Shown: positions 25,860 to 33,902 of the stretch, in pieces
Layout: each line of letters starts with the position of its first letter
How positions within the stretch are numbered: position 1 is the stretch's first letter
NCBI GenBank assembly: GCA_006969905.1
Contig: CP030887.1
Location: forward strand, 186,001-250,000
Direction of reading: 5' to 3'
DNA: 64,000 nt
Source: Balneolaceae bacterium
GTDB lineage: Bacteria; Bacteroidota; Rhodothermia; Balneolales; Balneolaceae
Made by a program: the position numbers and the translations under genes
The notes under the pieces: generated by a model
Database searches by the model: none
What the model was told of the DNA's origin: nothing
Seen by the model: only the letters and a program-made list of their open reading frames with translations

Positions 25860-26251
25860 TGAATAACGTTAAAATCGTTTTTATGCATCTTAAACAAAAA
25901 GAATAACACTTTCACTTAAGTAAAGTGAAAAATCAGATCACCTATTTCTAAATGTTTTAGAGTTACTTGAGGAAATCTTTGAATCTCTTCTCATTAGCAA
26001 AAACTCTTAATACCAGCCATTTTAATTGGATTAAATAAAGACTTATATCTCAGATTGCTGGAAATATTTTAATAAGCTCTTTTTGTAATAACATTATACG
26101 CTATAGAGCTAAGAATCATATTTTATAATACTGATAATATTAAGTTTACAGTTGATAAAGAAATTAATAACGTTCATTTAATCTGCACTTAACCGGACCT
26201 TCCTAGCTTGGTTTTTAATCTTAAAACCAACTTTAAATTGCCTTCAAATTT
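25860..26251. other. Gene-free AT-rich region between the M1 peptidase and susC
   Basis: About 390 bases with no open frame of note. The region lies between two divergent genes and must hold their promoters, but I could not place a convincing -35/-10 or TAnnTTTG element. The only clear structure is an inverted repeat at 26208-26230. Confidence 0.6.
26208..26230. repeat. Inverted repeat 21 bases upstream of susC
   Basis: Arms TTGGTTTT and AAAACCAA (8 bp, perfect) with a 7-base centre end 21 bases before the susC ATG. This could be a 5'-leader hairpin or a regulator site for the SusC/SusD pair. Confidence 0.4.
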
Positions 26252-29158
26252 ATGAATTTCTTCTTGACTGTATTATCTCTGTTGTTGATTGCACCGGGTG
26301 CTGATTCAGCAAATCAAATTTCAACAACTATAACTGGAGTGGTTGTTGATGCGGTAACCAAAGAGCCCCTGATTGGGGTAACAATTAGCATCCCAAATAC
26401 TACAATTGGTGTTTTAACAAATAGAAACGGTGAATTTTCCATTACATTACAAAACACTGATTTAGAAAATAATTTCCTTGAAGTACGATATCTAGGATAT
26501 AAAACTTATCGAATACTTCGTGAAGATTTTTCTTCCAATGTATTTTTGCAAATCGAACTTGAACAAGATTTAATTCGTGAAAATGAGATTGTAGTAACCG
26601 GACAAGGAATAAATATGGAGAGGCGCCGGCTTTCTACCAATATTACGACTATCGATGAAAATTCGATAGAGTTAAGTCCGGCAAATAGAATTGACCAATT
26701 ACTACAATCTAAAGTTCCTAATGCGCAATTTAGAATAACAAACGGACAACCGGGAAGTACCTCAATTGTTAGAGCCAGAGGGGTGGTCTCGGCATTTATA
26801 AACTCAACACCTATTATATACATTGATGGCGTAAGAATTGATAATCTGAATACAGCAGCTCAACTTGGTGGTGGTTCGACAAGTGGTGCAGCTACAAGTT
26901 CTTTAGCAGATATTCCAAGTGAAAATATTGAGCGCATCGAATTTATAAATGGCGGTGCAGCTACAACACTCTATGGCTCTGATGCCGCAAATGGAGTGAT
27001 ACAGATTTTTACTAAGAAAGGTGGGGCAGGAACTCCACAAGTTACTTTTAATACCCAATTTGGTACAACTTCTCCTACAAATGATTATCTGCATTTTGAT
27101 AGAACAGCTGATTTACTGTATCAAACCGGGATTTATCAAAAATATGATCTGCAATTTAGTGGTGGAGACAAAAAGTTTGGCTATAGCTTTTCTGCGGGCA
27201 TTACCAATGATGAAGGTTTTAGAATAGAAAACCAAAATAAGAATCAGAAAGTAGATTTTAGATCTGGCTTTCAAGCCCAGCTCTCAGATCTCGTTTCTTA
27301 CAACAGTTCTTTCAGTTATACAAATAGCTCTTTCAACAGAGTAAGAAATGGAAATGCCGGAGGCTATACAGGGCTTTGGTATACTGAGTCGGGGGCATCA
27401 TTATTCACTGGTCCTGGGTTTAATCCAAACTTAAATGATCTTTCTAACGAAGATTTCGAACTCATGAGAGCCTATGTTTCAAGTGCTGAGAGACTGCAAG
27501 ATAATCAAACTCTTATAGACAGATTTCAGACTTCTCAGACTATAGAATATAAACCTGTAGCTGGTTGGTTAGTTAAAGGAACCTTAGGGGTGGATTACAG
27601 GGTACAGGATGAGGAGATATTTATCACAAACGAATACTTAAACCATGTAGATGCTCTAACTCCTGCTAATAGTTTATTTGACAGAGGATCTACGACGAAA
27701 TTTAACCGGACTTTTCTTGGACTAACTGCTGAACTTAATATCCAAAATAAGCTAGATATCGGAGACTTCTCAGTCATTTCTACATTTGGCGGACAGTTTT
27801 TTAGAAACAATGATCAGCAGGTTGCTTATACAGGAATCAATATAAGAGATGGTGCACAATCTGTTTCACAAGCAGCAACCACAGAAGCAGATGAAGTTCT
27901 ATTTGAAGTCGCCAATTATGGAATATATATCCAGGAAAATATTGGATATAAAAACAGATACTTTTTAGAGTTTGGCCTTCGTGGTGACGGTAACTCAGCA
28001 TTTGGTGAAGAAGTTGGAACTCAATACTACCCAAAAGCAGGGTTAGCTTACTTAATAAGTGCAGAACCCTTTTTCATAGATCTTTTTGGAAACTCGACCC
28101 TTTCTTATCTAAAATTTAAAGCTAATTATGGACTGGCAGGAAACTTTCCCACTCCATTTGCATCTGAAAGAACCGTTGCATTTGCAGGCTTCTTAGGAGG
28201 GCAATCTGCTACATTCGGGCAGCAGGGAAATACAAACCTGAAGCCTGAAAAAGTCAGTAGTTTTGAAGTTGGTGCTGATATTGGTTTTTTGAAAGACAGA
28301 ATACTATTCAATTTTAATTATTATTACACAGAAACAAATGATGCGCTTTTCTTTGTTCCTCTGGAGCCAAGTGTGGGTGAGGGCACACAACTCAGAAATG
28401 TCGGTACTATCGAAAATAAAGGTATTGAGCTGTCATTAACTGCCATTCCTATATTAACTCGTGATTGGAATGTTCGCCTTAACGCTGCCTTCAATACTCT
28501 AAACAATGAGGTAATAGATGCGGGTGGTGCAAGTCCTTTTAACATAAATGGATTTAGTGCCAGAACTATACAAACTGTAGTTGAGGAAGGCTTTCCTGTT
28601 GGTTACTTACGTGGTAATAAAGGGACATTCGAAAATGGTGTTATGACATCAACTACTGCCCAGTCATTTCTAGGCTCTACCATTCCTGACTATTTCGGAA
28701 GTGTATCCCTGGATCTAAAATTCAGAAATATCAACTTCTTCTCTAATGCAGATTTTCAAACAGGAGCATATGCTCATAGTTTTGAACAGCAATTTCGCTT
28801 TCGATATGGTGCAAGCGATGATAATGAAGGGATTCCGCAATCTGAAGTTGATGTAAATGGTACTTCCAACTGGCTAAACATTACAGATCAGTTTGTAGAA
28901 AAAACGGACTTCTTTAAAATTCGAACTATTGGCATCAATTACACTCTGGGTAAAAGCACTATTAGCAATTTAGCAGAACAAATTACTATAGGTTTTAGCA
29001 TAGTAAACCCCCTTAACTTTTATAAATCATCGTTTGACCCGGAAGCAACACAAAGCGGTGGTGATCAGGGGCAAAATGGAGCTACTACAGGTGGTATTGC
29101 TTATGCGGCTGAATCTGCTCCTCGCCAATTCCTCGGTACACTTAGAATCAAATTTTAA
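26252..29158 (+). CDS. SusC/RagA-type TonB-linked outer-membrane transporter
   Basis: The 968-residue protein has a signal peptide (about 1-19), then an N-terminal carboxypeptidase-D regulatory-like domain with ITGVVVDAVTKEPLIGVTISIP and NRNGEFSI. The plug domain follows (about 105-235), with EIVVTGQG, RIDQLLQSKVPNAQF, STSIVRARGVVS, YIDGVRID and the typical IERIEFINGGAATTLYGSDAANGVIQIFTKKG. A 22-strand beta barrel makes up the rest. Such proteins take up large nutrients with a SusD lipoprotein lid, using TonB energy. The partner follows 22 bases downstream. The substrate is not evident; a phosphoesterase after susD hints at a phosphorylated compound. Confidence 0.96.
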   Translation: MNFFLTVLSLLLIAPGADSANQISTTITGVVVDAVTKEPLIGVTISIPNTTIGVLTNRNGEFSITLQNTDLENNFLEVRYLGYKTYRILREDFSSNVFLQIELEQDLIRENEIVVTGQGINMERRRLSTNITTIDENSIELSPANRIDQLLQSKVPNAQFRITNGQPGSTSIVRARGVVSAFINSTPIIYIDGVRIDNLNTAAQLGGGSTSGAATSSLADIPSENIERIEFINGGAATTLYGSDAANGVIQIFTKKGGAGTPQVTFNTQFGTTSPTNDYLHFDRTADLLYQTGIYQKYDLQFSGGDKKFGYSFSAGITNDEGFRIENQNKNQKVDFRSGFQAQLSDLVSYNSSFSYTNSSFNRVRNGNAGGYTGLWYTESGASLFTGPGFNPNLNDLSNEDFELMRAYVSSAERLQDNQTLIDRFQTSQTIEYKPVAGWLVKGTLGVDYRVQDEEIFITNEYLNHVDALTPANSLFDRGSTTKFNRTFLGLTAELNIQNKLDIGDFSVISTFGGQFFRNNDQQVAYTGINIRDGAQSVSQAATTEADEVLFEVANYGIYIQENIGYKNRYFLEFGLRGDGNSAFGEEVGTQYYPKAGLAYLISAEPFFIDLFGNSTLSYLKFKANYGLAGNFPTPFASERTVAFAGFLGGQSATFGQQGNTNLKPEKVSSFEVGADIGFLKDRILFNFNYYYTETNDALFFVPLEPSVGEGTQLRNVGTIENKGIELSLTAIPILTRDWNVRLNAAFNTLNNEVIDAGGASPFNINGFSARTIQTVVEEGFPVGYLRGNKGTFENGVMTSTTAQSFLGSTIPDYFGSVSLDLKFRNINFFSNADFQTGAYAHSFEQQFRFRYGASDDNEGIPQSEVDVNGTSNWLNITDQFVEKTDFFKIRTIGINYTLGKSTISNLAEQITIGFSIVNPLNFYKSSFDPEATQSGGDQGQNGATTGGIAYAAESAPRQFLGTLRIKF

Positions 29159-29180
29159 AATCACTCAATTTATTATTGTC

Positions 29181-30617
29181 ATGAAAAAACAAATCATAAT
29201 TTCATTTTTTGCTGTACTGTGCTTTATACAAGGCTGCGACCTTTACGATGTTGAAAATCCAAATGTAACAACCGATAAGTTTGTAAATTCACCGCAAGCA
29301 GCTTCTATTTGGGTAAATGGTACACGGGCTGAAATGGCATCAACAATAGGTGTCATTGTAGAGCTAACTGAACTTACATCCGATAATTATTATAACAACC
29401 GAACGCTAAGTAGTAAGGTATTTGATATCCCTCAAATTGCATCCAACGATCTTGATGTAAACAGGATTCAATCTGCTGTACATGCCCTCAGGAGAAGTGC
29501 TCAGTTTGGTTTAGAAACAGTATTGCCAAACGATGCTGACAGTACTCCTGAACATGAAGCTGAATTACGGTTTTATCTGGGAGTTGCTCATCTTTTTTCA
29601 GGAGAATACTTTACTGCTTTACCAGTTGAAGCTTTAGGAGCAGCGTTGACTTCTGATATTCATTACGGATTGGCTAAAACAGAATTCGACAAAGTTATTG
29701 CATTAAATAGTACAAGTAATCTGGTTAATGCCGCTACCTTGGCAAAAGCCAGAATTGCATATCATGAAAATGATGTTCAAACTTTACAAAGCTTATCAAC
29801 AGCAATAATAAACCAGGCACCGCTATTTAATTACCAAGTGCAATTTGATGGATTGAATGGACCTGTCAATGCTTTTCAAAATTTTCTCTATGACTCTTCT
29901 CAAGATGAATTTGCACCCCTGCCTCGTCTTGATTTTCTGGATCCAAAATACTTCAGTGAAGACGGCTCAGGTTTGGATCAGAAACCAATAAGCTTATTCA
30001 AAATTGAAGAAGCATACCTGATGCTAGCTGAATTAGATATTGTGAATCAAAGCTTGCCTGCTGCAAGGACCAGGTTGATCAATTTATTGGATGATGTAAT
30101 TGCAAATCGTCCTATAAGTACAGTCAATGACTCAAGAGAAACCCGATCCGGCGGTAATCGTGATGATTACCCTTTGAGTGATACCGTCCAGATTCGAATA
30201 TCTCCCGGAGGACTTTTAAAAAGTAATCTTGTTTTAGATCGCCAGGCTGGTGACATCCAAGTTCCGGCAGTATCAGGTACAAGTGTTACAGAAAATGATA
30301 TCAACAATGCTACAACAGCAGATGAGCTTTTGGAACTTGTTTTTTTAATGAGACAAGAAATATTTATTAGTGAGGGACGCCGGGCTGTAGATCTAGGCAT
30401 TAAATACCCCGTTTCCGATGAAGAAGCTTCTAACAATACAAATATAGCATCTAATAGTACTATTCTGGACGCAGTAGTTCCTGGCTTTATTCCTCTTGAT
30501 TCTTCAATGGACGATTTCACTGTAGATCAGGTGCAAGGTATTATTACTATTTCTGTTAATATGAACAAAATCTTGATTGATAATAAAACCTCTGCTTTAG
30601 TTTTACCTCTTTGGTAA
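29181..30617 (+). CDS. SusD/RagB-like nutrient-binding lipoprotein
   Basis: A 478-residue surface lipoprotein. I chose the ATG at 29181, just before MKKQIIISFFAVLCFIQGC, because an upstream in-frame start lies inside susC and lacks a signal peptide. The lipobox cysteine is in FIQGC. The body is helix-rich with TPR-like pairs, as in SusD (AELRFYLGVAHLFSGEYF, KIEEAYLMLAELDIVNQSLPAARTRLINLLDD), and has the usual C-terminal LVFLMRQEIFISEGRRAVDLGI. It forms the lid of the SusC barrel and binds ligand at the cell surface. Confidence 0.9.
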   Translation: MKKQIIISFFAVLCFIQGCDLYDVENPNVTTDKFVNSPQAASIWVNGTRAEMASTIGVIVELTELTSDNYYNNRTLSSKVFDIPQIASNDLDVNRIQSAVHALRRSAQFGLETVLPNDADSTPEHEAELRFYLGVAHLFSGEYFTALPVEALGAALTSDIHYGLAKTEFDKVIALNSTSNLVNAATLAKARIAYHENDVQTLQSLSTAIINQAPLFNYQVQFDGLNGPVNAFQNFLYDSSQDEFAPLPRLDFLDPKYFSEDGSGLDQKPISLFKIEEAYLMLAELDIVNQSLPAARTRLINLLDDVIANRPISTVNDSRETRSGGNRDDYPLSDTVQIRISPGGLLKSNLVLDRQAGDIQVPAVSGTSVTENDINNATTADELLELVFLMRQEIFISEGRRAVDLGIKYPVSDEEASNNTNIASNSTILDAVVPGFIPLDSSMDDFTVDQVQGIITISVNMNKILIDNKTSALVLPLW

Positions 30618-30634
30618 TAACTGGCTTACTTTTC

Positions 30635-30662
30635 ACAGGCAATAGAAAACTCTATTGCCTGT
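30635..30662 (+). terminator. Strong hairpin between susD and the phosphoesterase gene
   Basis: Twelve-base perfect arms, ACAGGCAATAGA and TCTATTGCCTGT, with a 4-base loop, followed by TCAATTTTTAATTT. It looks like a Rho-independent terminator with an imperfect U-tract and sits 31 bases before the ATG of the phosphoesterase gene. It may reduce rather than abolish read-through. Confidence 0.65.
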
Positions 30663-30693
30663 TCAATTTTTAATTTCCCAAAAACCCACCATC

Positions 30694-32271
30694 ATGTCTA
30701 AAAAATCAATTTTACTTTTCCTTGTTTTGCCCTTCCTGTTCCAACCAGCTATTTTTTCTCAAGAAAATTCAAGAGTCGTAAAAGGAAAAGTTTTTCTTGA
30801 TAAGAATGAAAATGGAATTTACGATGACAATGAAACTGGGTTGGGAGGCATTATGGTTTCTAATCAAAGAGATGTTGTAATCACTAACAGAAAAGGTAAC
30901 TACAATATTACTGTAGAACCGGGACAAGCATTGATGGTTATTAAACCATCAGGTTATCAAGTACCTGTTAACAAAAATCAAATGCCTCAATTCAGTTTTA
31001 TTTATGAACCTGAAGGTTCACCCAAGGGTTTAAAATATGGCGGACTTGAACCGGTTACTGATTTCCCGGATCAAATAGACTTTGCTCTTACTAAAGCCGG
31101 TAATGAACATACATTTAATGCTCTTGCATTCGGAGATCCCCAGCCCAGAGATCATAAAGAACTGGGTTATGTTCGGGATGAATTTGTAAATCAAGCAGCT
31201 AATGAAGATGCTTCTTTCATGATCATACTAGGAGACATCATGTATGATGATCTTTCTCTATTTGATCGGCATAAAGAATTACTTGCTAAAGCTAATATGC
31301 CCGTATGGCATGTTATAGGAAATCATGATATAGACTTTGATGCTGATGGTAATCGCCATGCCCGTGACACTTATAAAAATGAGCTGGGAGCTAATTACTA
31401 TGCTTTTCAATATGGTTCCGTTACTTTTATTGCTTTAGATAATGTGGATTATCTTGGTATTGGTACAAACGGGCGTCCTTCATATAGAGGAATGATTTGG
31501 GGGGATCAGTTAACCTGGTTGAAAAACCTTCTACCTAATATTCCTGAAAATCATTTAATAGTAATTGGTACTCACATTCCGCTATATGCCTGGGGAGGGG
31601 AAATGCCGAATGTAAATACGCTAAATAGGAATGATTTATTCAAACTATTAGAAAAAAAAGAGCGGGTTCTGGCAATTTCAGGACATCTACATATGACATA
31701 TCATCATTTTCTTACTCAAGAGGAAGGCTGGAATGGAAAAAACTCTTTACATCATATAACTACAACTGCTGTCTCAGGAACCTGGTGGGGAGGCCCTGTA
31801 AATGAAAACAACATTCCCACAACTACCCAACGTGATGGCGTCCCAAATGGATATCATCGGTTCAGTTTTGAGGGTTCTGATTATTCTGAAAAACTCATAG
31901 GATTAGGAGAACCGGAGACTATGCAAGTACGTATTGAGTTAGTTCAGGATGTTATATCATTATCAGATCTTCCTAAAGAAATAGTAGCAAACGTATTTAA
32001 TGGAAGCGAAAAAAGTAAAGTTTGGTATCGCTTAAATGAAGGACAATGGAAAGAAATGAAACAAGTTTCCCGTTCCTCTCCTTTCTATGAATATTTACTG
32101 AAGCAATACCCGGATAACTGGTCATCCAATCTTAATGCTATACCTACTAATCATCTTTGGGTTTCTGACTTTAGTTCAGATTTAGAAATAGGTGTACATA
32201 GTCTTGAAGTAAAAACCCAGGATGCATATGGTCAAGAGTGGTCAGTCACAAAAGTAATTGAAGTAGAGTAA
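30694..32271 (+). CDS. Exported calcineurin-like metallophosphoesterase
   Basis: A 525-residue exported protein. The ATG at 30694 begins a clear signal peptide (MSKKSILLFLVLPFLFQ), preferred to the upstream TTG. A SdrD/CNA-B-like N-terminal domain with GKVFLDKNENGIYDDNETGLGG is followed by the metallophosphatase core: Asp148 (FGDPQ), Asp181 (LGDIMYDD), Asn210-His211 (GNHD), His294 (GTH), and His331/His333 (SGHLH). A C-terminal beta domain (about 400-525) is typical of this MetallophosN/C architecture. All di-metal ligands are present. It should hydrolyse phosphate esters outside the cytoplasm, and its place after susC and susD suggests it processes the compound they import. Confidence 0.9.
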   Translation: MSKKSILLFLVLPFLFQPAIFSQENSRVVKGKVFLDKNENGIYDDNETGLGGIMVSNQRDVVITNRKGNYNITVEPGQALMVIKPSGYQVPVNKNQMPQFSFIYEPEGSPKGLKYGGLEPVTDFPDQIDFALTKAGNEHTFNALAFGDPQPRDHKELGYVRDEFVNQAANEDASFMIILGDIMYDDLSLFDRHKELLAKANMPVWHVIGNHDIDFDADGNRHARDTYKNELGANYYAFQYGSVTFIALDNVDYLGIGTNGRPSYRGMIWGDQLTWLKNLLPNIPENHLIVIGTHIPLYAWGGEMPNVNTLNRNDLFKLLEKKERVLAISGHLHMTYHHFLTQEEGWNGKNSLHHITTTAVSGTWWGGPVNENNIPTTTQRDGVPNGYHRFSFEGSDYSEKLIGLGEPETMQVRIELVQDVISLSDLPKEIVANVFNGSEKSKVWYRLNEGQWKEMKQVSRSSPFYEYLLKQYPDNWSSNLNAIPTNHLWVSDFSSDLEIGVHSLEVKTQDAYGQEWSVTKVIEVE

Positions 32272-32369
32272 ATCTGAAAATAGCTTGGTTTATTTTAAAA
32301 ATTGAGATTTCATTATCACCTTAAATCTATGATCACAAAAGTATTTATTAAGAATATTTTAGAAAGCTA

Positions 32370-32939
32370 TTAACCCAAAAGCCTCAACATAAAAAATACC
32401 ATAACCCCGGTTACCGAAACATATAACCAAATCGGAAATGTCCATTTTGAAACTTTGCGGTGCTTTTCAAATCGGCCTGAAAAACCTAAATAAAAACTAC
32501 TGAGTACCAGGGGTACTACAAAGGCTGAAAGTATAATATGTGAAATCAGGATAAAGAAATATATCGGCCGGATAAATCCCTCACCCATAAACTTGGTGTC
32601 TCCGGCAAAGTGATGATACACTACATAGGTAGTAAGAAATAAAGCAGAGGTCACAAAAGCGCTCAGCATAAATTTCATGTGCCTGCTAAAATTTCGATTC
32701 TTTATTTCCCTAAATCCCAACAAAAGAAAAATTGTACTCAATGTATTGAAGCTGGCATTAAGCGCCGGTAAATTGTATACCCAATCTGCAATGGTTTCAG
32801 AAGGTGGTTTAATATAGATCAGCCAAATGAGAAATAGCAGCGCTGCCAGGCTGATGCCAATAATGATGCGGAAAGCAGTTTGGGGATTCAGGTTTTCGAA
32901 TACTTTCAGTTGTTCGGGTATTGGATTAGGTGTACTCAT
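32370..32939 (-). CDS. DUF420 membrane protein
   Basis: A 189-residue integral membrane protein with about five helices. I use the ATG at 32939 (MSTPNPIPEQ), because the longer frame adds a poorly conserved tail. The DUF420 family, seen in HMKFMLSAFVTSALFLTTYVVYHHFAG and SHIILSAFVVPLVLSSFYLGF, is often encoded near cytochrome oxidase genes and is thought to help oxidase assembly, related to CtaM/YozB. The histidine-rich helices (HxxxF, YHHF) would suit heme or metal contact. It is divergent from the adjacent ACIII/oxidase operon, supporting a respiratory role. Confidence 0.88.
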   Translation of the reverse strand: MSTPNPIPEQLKVFENLNPQTAFRIIIGISLAALLFLIWLIYIKPPSETIADWVYNLPALNASFNTLSTIFLLLGFREIKNRNFSRHMKFMLSAFVTSALFLTTYVVYHHFAGDTKFMGEGFIRPIYFFILISHIILSAFVVPLVLSSFYLGFSGRFEKHRKVSKWTFPIWLYVSVTGVMVFFMLRLLG

Positions 32940-33159
32940 GCTTAAGTCAGGTATGGAATAAAATTCTGGAAAATAAAGGTAAGATACACCCAACTATATT
33001 TATGTGAAATTCGATTCTTTTTTAAAGATTCTTTATCAAATCCGTTTTATCTTCATTTAACTATAACCCTCAAATCAAAAAGCTACTCATTTCTATTTAG
33101 AACGAATTTAAATAATTCAAATCGTTCATCATTTGCTTCGATATAAAGAAGAATTTAGG

Positions 33160-33167
33160 TAGATTTG
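33160..33167 (+). promoter_or_regulatory. Candidate -7 promoter element (TAGATTTG) for the ACIII/caa3 operon
   Basis: TAGATTTG matches the Bacteroidota sigma-factor -7 consensus TAnnTTTG and lies 57 bases before the actA ATG. A -33 TTTG exists upstream (33133-33136) but at about 23 bases is slightly farther than the usual 19-21. Whether this lineage's main sigma uses the same consensus is an inference. Confidence 0.35.
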
Positions 33168-33224
33168 CGCGGCATCATTTTGGGAGTAGTAAGTCCCGAT
33201 TTATAAATCAAAATAGCAATCTAT

Positions 33225-33869
33225 ATGGCGCAGATTTTCCCTAAGTGGACAAATCAAGTTCCTCGCAAATTACTGATCGGTTTAATCGTTTCCGTTAACG
33301 TTTTAATATTAATCGTTTGGTATTTTTTCTCCCCCAAGTATACCGATGTAGGATACGCTCCTACCCAACCCGTTCCTTACAGTCATAAAGTACACGTGGA
33401 TCAGCTAGGCCTCGATTGCCAATACTGCCACACCAGTGTATTCGATTCCAAGCAGGCAAATGTACCTGCTACACAAACCTGTATGAACTGTCACAACCAG
33501 ATTTTAACAGATAGCGACAAGCTTGCCCCGATACGTGAGAGTTGGGAAACAGGCCAGCCTGTTGAATGGGTGCGGGTGAACAACCTGGCCGATTACGCAT
33601 ATTTTAATCATGCCGCTCATGTGAATGTGGGTGTTGGATGTGAAAGTTGCCACGGGCGGGTCGATAAAATGGAAATTGTATATCAAACCGAGCCTTTGAG
33701 TATGGGATGGTGTTTAGATTGCCACCGTGAACCCGAGAAGTTTTTACGCCCGGTTGAAGAAGTTACTACCATGGGGTACAAAGCGGAAAACCAGTCGCAA
33801 TTGGGAGCAGAACTGGTAGAAAAGAATAATGTAAGTCCTCCTGAATATTGCCAGGGCTGCCACTATTAA
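33225..33869 (+). CDS. actA: Alternative complex III subunit ActA, pentaheme cytochrome c
   Basis: First gene of the ACIII operon. The 214-residue protein has an N-terminal membrane anchor (about 17-36) and five CxxCH heme-attachment motifs: C65-H69, C86-H90, C139-H143, C163-H167 and C209-H213. Five hemes match ActA of Rhodothermus marinus. It belongs to the periplasmic electron-transfer arm that passes electrons from quinol to the terminal oxidase. It lies 33 bases before actB. Confidence 0.93.
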   Translation: MAQIFPKWTNQVPRKLLIGLIVSVNVLILIVWYFFSPKYTDVGYAPTQPVPYSHKVHVDQLGLDCQYCHTSVFDSKQANVPATQTCMNCHNQILTDSDKLAPIRESWETGQPVEWVRVNNLADYAYFNHAAHVNVGVGCESCHGRVDKMEIVYQTEPLSMGWCLDCHREPEKFLRPVEEVTTMGYKAENQSQLGAELVEKNNVSPPEYCQGCHY

Positions 33870-33902
33870 TCACTACGGATTTTTGAACATATATCATTAC
33901 TA

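Noticed and set aside
32279-32371. Distant inverted repeat AATAGCTT/AAGCTATT around the gap between the phosphoesterase and DUF420 genes
   Set aside because: Eight bases over about 80 bases of AT-rich DNA is expected by chance.
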